Below are positions 34,022-42,260 of a DNA stretch of 47,389 nt, piece by piece. The notes under the pieces were generated by a model. The model had not been told where the DNA came from, made no database searches, and saw only the letters and a program-made list of their open reading frames with translations. Position 1 is the stretch's first letter. Each line of letters starts with the position of its first letter. Origin of the DNA: Dawidia cretensis (GTDB lineage: Bacteria > Bacteroidota > Bacteroidia > Cytophagales > Cyclobacteriaceae). Position numbers and translations under genes: made by a program. The stretch lies in NCBI RefSeq assembly GCF_018598175.1, contig NZ_JAHESE010000043.1, positions 1 through 47,389 of the forward strand, read 5' to 3'.

Positions 34022-34813
34022 ATGCGATATTTTTATGCTGGGGTCGTGGCACTCCTGTTTGCCGGGTGCGACCTCTTTGAATACCATCCTTACGAAGTCA
34101 GAATACCTGACAGTGAAACAAATCTGAATGCCAGGGCCATTGCCCGAATTCAGCAAACAACCCCTGCTACGGACACGCTCACCCTTATTTTAATGGGCGA
34201 CACGCAACGTTTTTACGACGAGGTTGAAGACTTTGTGTCGAGCGCGAACAAACAGAAGGCCGACTTTGTGATGCTCGACGGCGACATTACCGACTTCGGC
34301 GTACGCGACGAGTTCGAGTGGATCCACGACATTATGCGCAAGCTCAACAAACCGTACCTGGCGGTGATCGGCAACCACGACCTGTCGGGCAACGGTGAGA
34401 AAGTGTATAAGAAGATGTATGGCTTGCTCAACGACTCGTTCTTGTACCGCGACTTCAAGTTTATTTTATTAAACACCAACTCGCGCGAGTATGCCTTTAA
34501 CGGCAAGGTTCCAGACCTGGACTGGTTGCAAGAGCAGTTGGAAGGTGATGACTTCCAACGCGCGGTGGTGATCTCGCACGTGCCACCTTTTGATGACGAC
34601 TTTGACAAAAAACTGGCGGCTAAGTACAACGAAACATTGTACAGTTCGGGCAAGGTGAACTTATCGCTGCACGGCCATCAGCACTCCTTCCGCGATACCA
34701 CGTACAACGAAGGGCATATCCGCTATTTAGTCTCGACCAGTATGAACGAGCGGATGTACCTGCTGATAAAACTCTGGGACGATCAGGTGGATTTTAAAAA
34801 GATATTCTATTAA
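34022..34813 (+). CDS. Calcineurin-like metallophosphoesterase lipoprotein
   Basis: A 263-residue SPII lipoprotein (MRYFYAGVVALLFAGC, Cys16) preceded by a good ribosome site (GGAG about 8 bases before the ATG). The metallophosphoesterase metal ligands are all visible in order: GDTQ (Asp60; Gln62 where many family members have His), DGDITD (Asp86/Asp88), GNHD (Asn118, His119), a later ISHVPPF and HGHQH near residue 218. It probably hydrolyses a phosphomonoester or phosphodiester in the periplasm or at the outer membrane; the substrate is unknown. Its stop overlaps the ATG of the next gene by one base (TAATG), so the two are coupled. Confidence 0.9.
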   Translation: MRYFYAGVVALLFAGCDLFEYHPYEVRIPDSETNLNARAIARIQQTTPATDTLTLILMGDTQRFYDEVEDFVSSANKQKADFVMLDGDITDFGVRDEFEWIHDIMRKLNKPYLAVIGNHDLSGNGEKVYKKMYGLLNDSFLYRDFKFILLNTNSREYAFNGKVPDLDWLQEQLEGDDFQRAVVISHVPPFDDDFDKKLAAKYNETLYSSGKVNLSLHGHQHSFRDTTYNEGHIRYLVSTSMNERMYLLIKLWDDQVDFKKIFY

Positions 34814-35424
34814 TGATGCGCCACCTCTCTATAGTTCTTTTTGCTGCGTTCGTCCTCGTGGGCGGGCCGTCAGCTTCTGCGCAGGACAGCACACAACAGT
34901 CTGCCCGCAAATGGTATGTGCCCGATGTGGCCGTGGCCCAGTACGCGGGTAGTATCGGGTTTGTTTCGGTAGGCGCGGGATACTCCGTCTTTCATGATAG
35001 AGCGTATGTCGACTTGCTGTTTGGATATGTGCTGCCTTCACAGGCAGGTGGCGAAAGCCTGGAAACGCTGACGCTGAAATTTACGGCGGCGCCCTGGAAG
35101 GTGCGGCTTAACGAGCGAACGGAACTGCGGCCGTTGACGATCGGTACGTTTTTTAATTATACGCTGGGGCGGCAGTATTCATCGGATTTGCCTGGGTGGT
35201 ATCCAAGTGGGTATTACTGGTGGAGTGAGGCGGTGCGGGTGAATATTTTTATTGGTGGAAATATTCGTCGTACGACGCCGCGGTGGAAGAGTGTGAAAAT
35301 GGCTTCGCTATACTATGAGTTGGGGACGAACGAGATTAAGTTTGTGAGTTATGTGCAGAACACAGGGCATCTCAATATTTGGCAGATTTTGCATGCGGGG
35401 ATTGGAGTCCGAGCGCACTTTTGA
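34813..35424 (+). CDS. Exported protein of unknown family, coupled to the phosphoesterase
   Basis: A 203-residue protein with a Sec signal (MMRHLSIVLFAAFVLVGGPSASAQ). The mature part is rich in alternating hydrophobic/aromatic strands (SIGFVSVGAGYSVFHDRAYVDLLFGYVLPS, LTIGTFFNYTLG, VRVNIFIGGNIRR, KMASLYYELGTNEIKFVSYVQN) and ends in a terminal Phe (IGVRAHF), like a small outer-membrane beta-barrel or barrel-like protein. No family is recognised. Translation is coupled to the metallophosphoesterase by a one-base overlap. Its stop is followed at once by the repeated stem-loop element. Confidence 0.75.
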   Translation: MMRHLSIVLFAAFVLVGGPSASAQDSTQQSARKWYVPDVAVAQYAGSIGFVSVGAGYSVFHDRAYVDLLFGYVLPSQAGGESLETLTLKFTAAPWKVRLNERTELRPLTIGTFFNYTLGRQYSSDLPGWYPSGYYWWSEAVRVNIFIGGNIRRTTPRWKSVKMASLYYELGTNEIKFVSYVQNTGHLNIWQILHAGIGVRAHF

Positions 35425-35428
35425 ACTG

Positions 35429-35479
35429 GAGTGTGAGAGCGAATACGAATGATCTTCTTCGCTCTCACGCTTCACACTC
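35429..35479. terminator. Bidirectional stem-loop made of two GTGTGAGAGCGAA arms, between convergent genes
   Basis: GAGTGTGAGAGCGAA (35429-35443) pairs with 35458-35479, whose complement is the same sequence with 7 extra bases (GAGTGTGA-AGCGTGA-GAGCGAA). It begins five bases after the stop of the rightward gene, and on the minus strand its end supplies the TGA stop (35478-35480) of the permease gene. It probably ends transcription from both sides. Confidence 0.65.
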
Positions 35480-36896
35480 ACGCTGCTTTTCGCATAGCCA
35501 TATAGTAGACCGGGATCCCCAGAAGGATTACGATTAGGCCGGGTAGCGTATATTGGCTTTCGAATATCAGAAGTAGTATGGCCAATGCGGAGGCTACAAG
35601 GATGTATAGTGCCGGTAAGACCGGGTAGCCAAAGGCTTTGTAGGGACGGGGCATGTCGGGACGGCTTTTGCGCAGGATGTAGATGCCCAGGATGGTTAAT
35701 ACATAAAAGATCAATACGCCGAAGATTACCAGTGCCAATAAATCGTTGTATTTGCCGGTGAGGCAGAGTAACGAGGCCCAGGTGCACTGCATCCAGAGGC
35801 TGTTGGCGGGGACGCTGGCTTTGTTGAGGACGCCGGCTTTCTTGAAGAAGAGCTGGTCGGTGGCCATGGTATAAAATACGCGCGCCCCGGAGAGGATCAG
35901 GCCGTTGTTACATCCAAAGGTTGAGATCATGATCATGATGGCGATGACTGTCGTACCGCTTGCGCCGAAGATATACTCGGCGGCTACCACCCCTACCCGA
36001 TCACTCTTGGCAAAGGCTATTTCCGGTAATGGAATCACAGCCAGGTACATAAGGTTAGTGAGGACATAAATAACGGTCACGATAAGCGTGCCCAGCAGCA
36101 GGCTCAGGCCGATGTTGCGTTGGGGATTTTTTACTTCACCAGCGATGGACGTGATGGAGTGCCACGAGTCGCTCGAGAAGAGGGCACCTTTCATGGCCAC
36201 AGCCATGGCGCCAAAAAAAGCAAGGCCGGTGAGGGCGGTCGTGACAATCCCGTCGGTGTTACCGATTGACAAAGAATGTAACGACCAGGCATTTTGCCAG
36301 TTCGCATTCCACACGGCGCTGTCGGCTCCCCATATAAAGCCACACACAATCAACCCTGCCAGCGACAGGATCTTGACGATGGTCAGGAATGTTTGGAGGA
36401 AAGCGCCTTCTTTTACACCCCGGCTATTAATCCAGGTCAATAATACAATGACCCCGATCGCCACCAGCTGGGAGGCTTTTAACTGAAAATCGCCGGCGGT
36501 GAAGAGTATGTTCTCCTCGCCCACGGCGGGCAGCAGGTAGGCGGTGAACTTGGCGAAGGCCACACCAACGGCCGCGATAGTGCCTGTATGGATAATGGTA
36601 AAAAATGTCCATCCGTATAAGAAGCCGATGAGGGGTCCGTAGGCTTCGCGCAGGTATACATACATGCCGCCGGCGCGGGGAAACATGGCAGACAGCTCGC
36701 CATAGCTTACGGCGGCAATCACGGTAATGACACCGGTCAGCACCCACATTCCTACCAGGTAGCCGGCGCCGCCGACGCTGCGTGCAATCTCTGAGCTAAC
36801 AATAAAAATCCCTGAGCCGATCATCGACCCTGCCACAATCATCGTGGCATCCAACAACCCCAGGCGGGGCTTGAACTCCTGTTTTGTTTCTTCCAT
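35478..36896 (-). CDS. APC-superfamily amino-acid permease
   Basis: A 472-residue inner-membrane protein with about 12 membrane spans. The APC signature is at the start: RLGLLDATMIVAGSMIGSGIFIVSSEIAR, with the conserved GSMIGSGIF loop that binds the substrate alpha-amino and carboxyl groups, then AVSYGELSAMFPRAGGMYVYLREAYGPLIGFLYGW. The length is right for the basic APC/LAT-type amino-acid transporters. It takes up or exchanges an amino acid; which one is not readable. It stands alone, convergent with the small exported-protein gene and divergent from the cyclophilin gene. Confidence 0.93.
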   Translation of the reverse strand: MEETKQEFKPRLGLLDATMIVAGSMIGSGIFIVSSEIARSVGGAGYLVGMWVLTGVITVIAAVSYGELSAMFPRAGGMYVYLREAYGPLIGFLYGWTFFTIIHTGTIAAVGVAFAKFTAYLLPAVGEENILFTAGDFQLKASQLVAIGVIVLLTWINSRGVKEGAFLQTFLTIVKILSLAGLIVCGFIWGADSAVWNANWQNAWSLHSLSIGNTDGIVTTALTGLAFFGAMAVAMKGALFSSDSWHSITSIAGEVKNPQRNIGLSLLLGTLIVTVIYVLTNLMYLAVIPLPEIAFAKSDRVGVVAAEYIFGASGTTVIAIMIMISTFGCNNGLILSGARVFYTMATDQLFFKKAGVLNKASVPANSLWMQCTWASLLCLTGKYNDLLALVIFGVLIFYVLTILGIYILRKSRPDMPRPYKAFGYPVLPALYILVASALAILLLIFESQYTLPGLIVILLGIPVYYMAMRKAA

Positions 36897-37047
36897 ACGG
36901 TTAGGTTCGGTAAACCAGAGACACCAATACGCGCCCCGGGGGCGGAGGTACCAGCATTTCCATCCCTAATAATAAGCATGGTTCATGGCCCAACCAAATA
37001 CCCCGTTCGGAAAACGTCGTATTCGGTACTTTTACTATATTAACCCC

Positions 37048-37719
37048 ATGATCAGACTGTATTATATCCTTTGCCTGCTGTTACTGTTTTCATGCGGCAA
37101 AAAAGAGGGAGAAGTCATTACGTCCGCCAACCTGCGGGACGTGTTAACCCGCTATGGGAAAGAGAATCCCGAGACGGAAGTCCTGATAGAAACGAAGCAT
37201 GGCAACATGCGCCTGCGGCTCTACGAAGATACGCCCTTGCACCGCGCGAACTTCATCAAGCTGATCAAAGAGGGATATTATGAGGATGCCGATTTTTATC
37301 GCATCGTCTATGAGTTTATGATCCAGGGCGGCGACCTGAAGAAGAGCCTGGGCTACCGCATTCCATCGGAGTTTAACCCGAAGTATATTCACAAGAAAGG
37401 CGCGCTGTCGATGGCCCGTGTGGACGAGAACAATCCGGACCTGGAGTCGTCGGCGGCCGAGTTTTTTATTGTGCACGGTGGCCGTTACCTGCCCGAGGAT
37501 GTCGACATGGAGGCCCGCAACCTGGGGCTTACCCTTACCTCGGAGCAGAAAGAGACCTACGCCGCCAACGGCGGTTACATGACGCTGGACATGAAGTACA
37601 CGGTGTTTGGGGAGCTGATCGAAGGCATCGAAGTGGTGGACAAGATTGCGAACGAAAAAGTGTACAGCACGGATAAACCGCTGCGCGAGATCCCTTTCAA
37701 GATTAGCGTGGTCCGGTAG
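37048..37719 (+). CDS. Cyclophilin-type peptidyl-prolyl isomerase lipoprotein
   Basis: A 223-residue SPII lipoprotein; the ATG at 37048 opens MIRLYYILCLLLLFSC (Cys16), while a start at 36985 would put 21 hydrophilic residues before it. The cyclophilin fold is clear: VLIETKHGNMRLRLYEDTPL, FYRIVYEFMIQGGD (the FHRV..FMIQGGD active-site strand), ESSAAEFFIVHGGRY (matching SSxSQFFI) and YTVFGELIEGIEVVDKIA. An insert of about 30 residues (EDVDMEARNLGLTLTSEQKE) precedes the last strands, as in many Bacteroidota periplasmic cyclophilins. It would catalyse proline isomerisation during folding in the periplasm. The first Arg of the FHRV motif is kept (FYRI). Confidence 0.93.
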   Translation: MIRLYYILCLLLLFSCGKKEGEVITSANLRDVLTRYGKENPETEVLIETKHGNMRLRLYEDTPLHRANFIKLIKEGYYEDADFYRIVYEFMIQGGDLKKSLGYRIPSEFNPKYIHKKGALSMARVDENNPDLESSAAEFFIVHGGRYLPEDVDMEARNLGLTLTSEQKETYAANGGYMTLDMKYTVFGELIEGIEVVDKIANEKVYSTDKPLREIPFKISVVR

Positions 37720-37750
37720 ACAATGCAAAGATTCTAAGAGAAAAACAATA

Positions 37751-37785
37751 ATTGGGTCGGTGTGCCGTTGGCACATGCGCCCAAT
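37751..37785. other. Stem-loop downstream of the cyclophilin gene
   Basis: ATTGGG (37751-37756) pairs with CCCAAT (37780-37785), and within it TGTGCC (37761-37766) with GGCACA (37770-37775), separated by a small internal loop. It begins 31 bases after the stop. A possible terminator, though the T-run that follows (from 37791, interrupted) is weak. Confidence 0.4.
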
Positions 37786-37917
37786 GACCGGATTTCGGTT
37801 TTATCGACCCTGTGTAGCGTTAAACGACTGAATTTACGGCTTAAAAAAAATGTGTTAGTAAAAAAAACGTGAGTGTCGTATGTTGCGCCACGATCACGAC
37901 AACTGAAAAGACCACTT

Positions 37918-38634
37918 ATGAAAAATTTTGTAGCCCTGGTAGTGTGCCTGCTGGCCTTGCAGTATGCTTTCGCGCAGGACACCCCTGCCACCACCGAACA
38001 AACGACGCCGGCCACCACACCGGCGCAAACCACGCCACCACCTGCCACCACGGCAGCCACCACGGTTACCAAACCCCGCCAGGCCCCCGTGGTCGAACAG
38101 ATTGATGAAGACCAGGGCAGCTACACGTTGCGTGAGCGCTTCACAATCATGAAAACGAAATCGCAAAATTACCGCGAGTATAAGGTGATTAAAGAAACTG
38201 TGCTGGATGGTGTGTGGAAGATCATTCGCGACTCGATCGCCGCGAAAGATGCCGCGATCCGCAAAGCGAAACAAGATATTGCTGCCCTGAACGGGCAATT
38301 GGGAGGCGTGCAGGATAACCTGAAGCAAAAAGAGGCTTCGATGACAGAGATCCTGTATGATAGTACACACATTAGCGTGCTGGGGATCGATATGGAGAAA
38401 GGTACCTTCCTGACATTGATTGCGGTGCTGCTCGGCGCCCTGGCGGTCGTCGTGGGCACCGTCATTGGCCGTATGAAGCTGATGACCAAAACATTACAAG
38501 AGAAAAAGCTGGCGGTTAATATGGTCACCAACGAATATGAAGACTACAAGCGTAAGGCGATGGACAAGCAGACGAAGCTTTCGCGGGAGCTGCAGGATGA
38601 GCGGAATAAGCTTGCGGCGATTAATCGTTCTTGA
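37918..38634 (+). CDS. Membrane-anchored coiled-coil protein of unknown function
   Basis: A 238-residue protein from the ATG at 37918, which opens a signal peptide (MKNFVALVVCLLALQYAFAQ). Next comes a Thr/Pro/Ala-rich low-complexity linker (about 21-60), a helical region (RERFTIMKTKSQNYREYKVI), a coiled coil (IAAKDAAIRKAKQDIAALNG), one membrane span (about 162-182, FLTLIAVLLGALAVVVGTVIG) and a charged C-terminal coil (QEKKLAVNMVTNEYEDYKRK). This would place the Thr/Pro-rich part in the periplasm and the C-terminal coil in the cytoplasm. I recognise no named family. It is monocistronic, with its own terminator downstream. Confidence 0.75.
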   Translation: MKNFVALVVCLLALQYAFAQDTPATTEQTTPATTPAQTTPPPATTAATTVTKPRQAPVVEQIDEDQGSYTLRERFTIMKTKSQNYREYKVIKETVLDGVWKIIRDSIAAKDAAIRKAKQDIAALNGQLGGVQDNLKQKEASMTEILYDSTHISVLGIDMEKGTFLTLIAVLLGALAVVVGTVIGRMKLMTKTLQEKKLAVNMVTNEYEDYKRKAMDKQTKLSRELQDERNKLAAINRS

Positions 38635-38658
38635 TTAGATATCACTTGTATTAACGAG

Positions 38659-38684
38659 AAAGAGCCAGGTTTCCCTGGCTCTTT
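38659..38684 (+). terminator. Rho-independent-type terminator of the coiled-coil protein gene
   Basis: A perfect 11-bp stem AAAGAGCCAGG / CCTGGCTCTTT (38659-38669 and 38674-38684) with loop TTTC. The A- and T-rich stem ends let it work in both directions. It starts 25 bases after the stop codon. Confidence 0.75.
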
Positions 38685-38741
38685 GCATTTGGGTATTGAT
38701 TGGACGGTTAATTTAATCGGGTTCGCCACATGCGTACAGGC

Positions 38742-38767
38742 CGCTCTCGCTCTCCACACTCACACTG
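38742..38767 (-). repeat. GTGTGAGAGCGAA-type element at the 3' end of the last GH16 gene
   Basis: On the minus strand CAGTGTGAGTGTGGAGAGCGAGAGCG begins two bases after the TAA stop of the GH16 gene (38769-38771). It is a diverged copy of the arm found after the HTCS, permease, exported-protein and TPR-regulator genes. No paired second arm was seen. Confidence 0.6.
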
Positions 38768-38768
38768 T

Positions 38769-39554
38769 TTATTGGTAGATGCGGACGTAGTCGACTTCCA
38801 TGCGTTGGGGCCAGATAGTGGTGTCGATGCCTTCTTTGCCGCCCCAGTTGCCGCCAACAGCCAGGTTCATGAGTAGGTGGAACCGCTCCTCGAAGGGCCA
38901 GCCTTTGTAGTCGTCCTTGGGTTCGCGCGCGACGGTGTGGTACAACGTATCGTCTACGTAGAAGTCGATCTTGTCTTTGGCCCAGTCGATGGCGTAGCGG
39001 TGGAAGGTATCCTGCGCATCGGCGATGGTGATCGTGCCCTCCTTTTGCGTTTGTTTACCATGATTGTATAATTCGCAATGGATGGTGCCGTGGATCACAG
39101 CCGGGTCATAGCCTACGTGCTCCATGATGTCGATCTCGCCGCTGGCGGGCCATCCGCCGTATTTCCAATCGGTGGGCAGCATCCAGATGGCAGGCCATGT
39201 GCCCCGGCCACGAGGCAGGCGGGCGCTGACTTCAATGCGCCCATGGGTCCAGTCTCCTTTCGTTTTGGAGATCAACCGGGCAGACGAGTATGGCACGCCC
39301 TCGACGGAGTCCTGGTGGGCTTCGATGATGAGTTTGCCGTTCTCCACACGTGCGTTGCGCGCGTCGCGGGTATAGTATTGTTTTTCGTTGTTACCCCAAC
39401 CGTTGGCGTTGCCCAGGTCGTAGCCCCAGCGGGTGGTGTCGGGCACGCCCGTGGTGTCGAATTCGTCCGACCACACCAATGCGCGGGTTGTTTTCTCTCT
39501 GCACGCACTTATTAGCAGCAGCGCACAAAGCATTATCTTCCACGTAGAATACAT
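38769..39554 (-). CDS. GH16-family beta-glucanase lipoprotein (laminarinase type)
   Basis: A 261-residue SPII lipoprotein (signal to Cys18, LLLISAC). It is essentially one GH16 jelly-roll: LVWSDEFD, RWGYDLGNANGWGNNEKQYY, GRIEVSARLPRGRGTWPAIWML, then GEIDIMEHVG, with nucleophile Glu140, Asp142 and acid/base Glu145 of the GH16 ExDxxE motif, and a closing MEVDYVRIYQ. The extra Met in ExDxxE and the WGNNE stretch are typical of GH16_3 enzymes that cut beta-1,3- or mixed 1,3/1,4-glucans. It is the last gene of the region 4 PUL, 32 bases after the other GH16 gene. It probably acts at the cell surface on laminarin-like glucan. Confidence 0.94.
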   Translation of the reverse strand: MYSTWKIMLCALLLISACREKTTRALVWSDEFDTTGVPDTTRWGYDLGNANGWGNNEKQYYTRDARNARVENGKLIIEAHQDSVEGVPYSSARLISKTKGDWTHGRIEVSARLPRGRGTWPAIWMLPTDWKYGGWPASGEIDIMEHVGYDPAVIHGTIHCELYNHGKQTQKEGTITIADAQDTFHRYAIDWAKDKIDFYVDDTLYHTVAREPKDDYKGWPFEERFHLLMNLAVGGNWGGKEGIDTTIWPQRMEVDYVRIYQ

Positions 39555-39586
39555 ATTCTTTTTCTGAGGGTTAAGGCCTTAACGGA

Positions 39587-40699
39587 TTAAGGCATTTGCT
39601 GAAATACACGCACATAGTCTACCATCATGCGTTGCGGGAACATGGTGTTGGCATCGGGTGAGCCGGGCCAGTTGCCACCGACGGCCACGTTGAAGATGAA
39701 GAAAAACTCTTTCTGGAATTCATTCAGGTCTTCGGGTTCGATATTAATGACGTGAAACTGCTCATCGTCGACATACCAGGTAATGGCCTCGGGCGTCCAC
39801 TCGATCGAGAACACGTGGAACTCATCGCCGAAGGTACCGCTTTCCAGGGAGGTGCTGCCAGTGTAATCGGCTTTGCTACCGTCGCCGGCTTCCCAGTGTG
39901 CGGTGCCGTGAACGGTTTTATCGCCATCACCGCCACCCACCAACTCCATGATGTCGATCTCGCCGCATTTGGGCCAGGGATCGGTTTGGTAATTCGCGCC
40001 GAGCATCCACAGGGCGGGCCAGATGCCTTTGCCTTGCGGCAGTACGGCACGGATGTCGATACGGCCGTAACGGAATTCTTTTTTCGCCGCGGTGACGATG
40101 CGTGACGACGTGTAGTCATAACCTTGTTGAGATTCTTTTTTGGCAGTAATGATGAGCACGCCTTCCTTCACCTGGGTGTTTTCGGGACGATAGTATTGGA
40201 GCTCGTTGTTGCCCCAGCCATCCACGCCGTTGCCCAGTTCGTGGGTCCAGTCGGCGGCGTTCAGGGTAGTGCCGTTGAACTCATCGCGCCATACGAGGGT
40301 CATGCCGTCATAGCTTTCAGGGGTTTGATGGCCGGAGGTGGGGATGAGGAATTCTTTTACTTCTACGGCCTTTTCGACAGTGACGTAGTCCATGACGGTG
40401 GTGTGGGCCTGTACGCGGACGGTATAGGTTCCGAGCTTTGCATAGGTATGTGAGGCTTTTCCATCGGCTGTGCGTGTAGGTGTTTCGGTATCGGAATCGC
40501 CGAAATAGACGGTATAAAAATTAACATCTTTGGCTGTTGCCACCACCGATACTTTGGACGGGGCCTTGGCGTCTACGGTGACGGCGGCTTCGAGGTTGGA
40601 CGGCAGCGTCAATGTGGCGCTGGCTTCGTCATCGCTGCAGGAAGCGGCGAGGCCCAACAGGGCAAAAGAGAAAAGTGCGAACGCTATATGCTTTTTCAT
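39587..40699 (-). CDS. PKD-GH16 beta-glucanase lipoprotein
   Basis: A 370-residue SPII lipoprotein; the ATG at 40699 opens MKKHIAFALFSFALLGLAASC (Cys21, then SDDE). The open frame extends 66 codons upstream through the intergenic hairpin, but without a signal. Residues about 30-116 form a PKD-like domain (VNFYTVYFGDSDTE, KLGTYTVRVQAHT). Residues about 130-368 are GH16: LVWRDEFNGTTLN, GNGVDGWGNNELQYYRPEN, GRIDIRAVLPQGKGIWPALW, GEIDIMELVG with nucleophile Glu247, Asp249 and acid/base Glu252, and MMVDYVRVFQ. It is closely related to the adjoining GH16 domain. The PKD domain probably spaces the enzyme from the membrane. Expected to cut beta-1,3-glucan at the surface and feed SusCD. Confidence 0.94.
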   Translation of the reverse strand: MKKHIAFALFSFALLGLAASCSDDEASATLTLPSNLEAAVTVDAKAPSKVSVVATAKDVNFYTVYFGDSDTETPTRTADGKASHTYAKLGTYTVRVQAHTTVMDYVTVEKAVEVKEFLIPTSGHQTPESYDGMTLVWRDEFNGTTLNAADWTHELGNGVDGWGNNELQYYRPENTQVKEGVLIITAKKESQQGYDYTSSRIVTAAKKEFRYGRIDIRAVLPQGKGIWPALWMLGANYQTDPWPKCGEIDIMELVGGGDGDKTVHGTAHWEAGDGSKADYTGSTSLESGTFGDEFHVFSIEWTPEAITWYVDDEQFHVINIEPEDLNEFQKEFFFIFNVAVGGNWPGSPDANTMFPQRMMVDYVRVFQQMP

Positions 40700-40728
40700 G
40701 TGTCGTAAGATTATGTACTTAACACCAC

Positions 40729-40759
40729 GCCGGGGGCTTTGTTGATCAAGGCCCCCGGC
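40729..40759. other. GC-rich stem-loop between the glycan-binding protein gene and the GH16 genes
   Basis: A 13-bp stem with one G-T pair, GCCGGGGGCTTTG (40729-40741) with CAAGGCCCCCGGC (40747-40759), and loop TTGAT. It fills the 76-base gap within the operon. No T-run follows leftwards, so partial termination or mRNA stabilisation, changing the ratio of SusCD to enzymes, is more likely than a full stop. Confidence 0.55.
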
Positions 40760-40775
40760 CGCAGTGGTTCTCGTG

Positions 40776-42236
40776 TTATTGTACGGCTGGTTGCAGGGCC
40801 AAATCGTCGATGAAGAAGATGCCACCGGTATAGATCGCCTCGCCACCGACCTGGATGACGATGGTATCAAAGTCGGTACGATTCGCAGCCGCATCAAAGT
40901 CGAAGGTCAACTCGAGCCATTTGTCGGTTTCAAGGGTACGCTGCGCTACTTCTACCTGCGTGGTGTAGGCATTGCCGCCGAGCGTACGGTCCTGGAGTTT
41001 GAGCGACACCTGGTGTTGCAGCGTTCGGTAGCTTTGCCAGGCTTCGGCGCCGTTGTCGGTGATATAATCGTTATAGCCCGGCAAGAATACTTTCAGCTTG
41101 AAGACGTGGCGCTGGCGCAGGTCCATTTTATAAGGCAGTTGAATCTGTACGTTAGAGAATGCACCGCCGCCACCGGGCGCTTTTACATACTTCCCTACTT
41201 TGGCTGTTTCATTGACCGGCACCGGTGCGGGGTTATCGTAGGTGACTACGCTACCACCCGAGTTGGGTACGAAGGTAACATTGCTTGCGCCATCGAAGTT
41301 TTCATAGATGTCTTCGATCTTATATTCGGGTTCAGGCTCGGGTTCGGGTGGCTGACGGACGAAGCCTTTGCGGATGAAGCGCTGGTACCACACGTTGCCC
41401 GGCACACCACCCTGTACGGAGCGTACCTGCATTTCGTCGGGCGTCAAGAGCAGGATTTCATATACGGGCGCGGCGCCTGAATAGTAGCCCATAAACCCAC
41501 CGTTGCTGATAGTGAGGAACCACTTGTCGCCATCCTGCGACAACGACCAGGTTTGATTTGCCGGTGGGGTATAGGGTGCGATATAGTCATTTCCGTCCGG
41601 CTCTTTGGGCGCGCCGGGGAAATCACCACCGTACGAAGCATTCACGTATACTGTTCCCGGCTCGCCGGTGTTATAGGTAAACTTCGATCCGGCCAGTTGG
41701 AAGGTCAGCTCATCATCGTAGAGGCCACGATTTGCCTTTTCGTTGGGTCCGGCCTGATACCACTCGGGCCAGGTTCCTGTTGCAGGGCCTATGCCGAGAT
41801 GGCCCAGCATTTCCTTGTCTACGACCCAGGTCTTGCCATCGGGCGCATCGAGACCACCGCTGAGGAATTTATACTCGTCGATGTCGACGAGGGTGAGGTC
41901 GTCGTTGGCGATGGTGATGGTTTGCGTTGTGGTGGCGCTGCCGCCGGGCATATAGACGACCAGTGTCACTTCGTATGTGCCCTTGAAGGGATATCGTCCC
42001 ACGACGTTGTCGCCGACAGAGGTGCCGCCGTTGCCAAAGCTCCAGCGCTTGATAAACCCATCCGAAGGGCTGGCGAAGTTGATGATGTTCGGTGTCTGGC
42101 TCGACGGTGTAAACGTAAATGCTGCGTCGGCTTCGGTTGCCGGAGCACTCAACGAGAAGTCGTCATCCTGACATGCCGCCAGCAGGGCCAGCAGGCCAAA
42201 GCATAGCAGGCCGATGTTAAAAAATATCTTTTTCAT
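40776..42236 (-). CDS. PKD-containing surface glycan-binding lipoprotein
   Basis: A 486-residue SPII lipoprotein from the ATG at 42236 (Cys22 in LLALLAAC, then QDDD). Order: PKD domain (about 35-110, IKRWSFGNGGTSVGDNVVGR, GTYEVTLVVYMPGG); a middle beta domain with many Trp residues (about 120-300, KTWVVDKEMLGHLG, GTWPEWYQAGPNEKANRGLY, WSLSQDGDKWFLTISNGGF); a Pro/Glu linker (PPEPEPEPE); and a C-terminal carbohydrate-binding-module-like jelly-roll (about 315-486, FKLKVFLPGYNDYITDNG, WLELTFDFDA, IFFIDDLALQP). Its place after SusD is that of a SusE/F-like surface glycan-binding protein, here for beta-glucan. The middle domain resembles those seen in laminarin PULs but I give it no family name. 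Confidence 0.87.
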   Translation of the reverse strand: MKKIFFNIGLLCFGLLALLAACQDDDFSLSAPATEADAAFTFTPSSQTPNIINFASPSDGFIKRWSFGNGGTSVGDNVVGRYPFKGTYEVTLVVYMPGGSATTTQTITIANDDLTLVDIDEYKFLSGGLDAPDGKTWVVDKEMLGHLGIGPATGTWPEWYQAGPNEKANRGLYDDELTFQLAGSKFTYNTGEPGTVYVNASYGGDFPGAPKEPDGNDYIAPYTPPANQTWSLSQDGDKWFLTISNGGFMGYYSGAAPVYEILLLTPDEMQVRSVQGGVPGNVWYQRFIRKGFVRQPPEPEPEPEYKIEDIYENFDGASNVTFVPNSGGSVVTYDNPAPVPVNETAKVGKYVKAPGGGGAFSNVQIQLPYKMDLRQRHVFKLKVFLPGYNDYITDNGAEAWQSYRTLQHQVSLKLQDRTLGGNAYTTQVEVAQRTLETDKWLELTFDFDAAANRTDFDTIVIQVGGEAIYTGGIFFIDDLALQPAVQ

Positions 42237-42260
42237 AGTGATCATTCTGTAACAGGTGAA

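Noticed and set aside
33861-34127. Small rightward open frame of 88 codons before the metallophosphoesterase
   Set aside because: It overlaps the start of the phosphoesterase in another frame, has no recognisable features, and the phosphoesterase has the better ribosome site.
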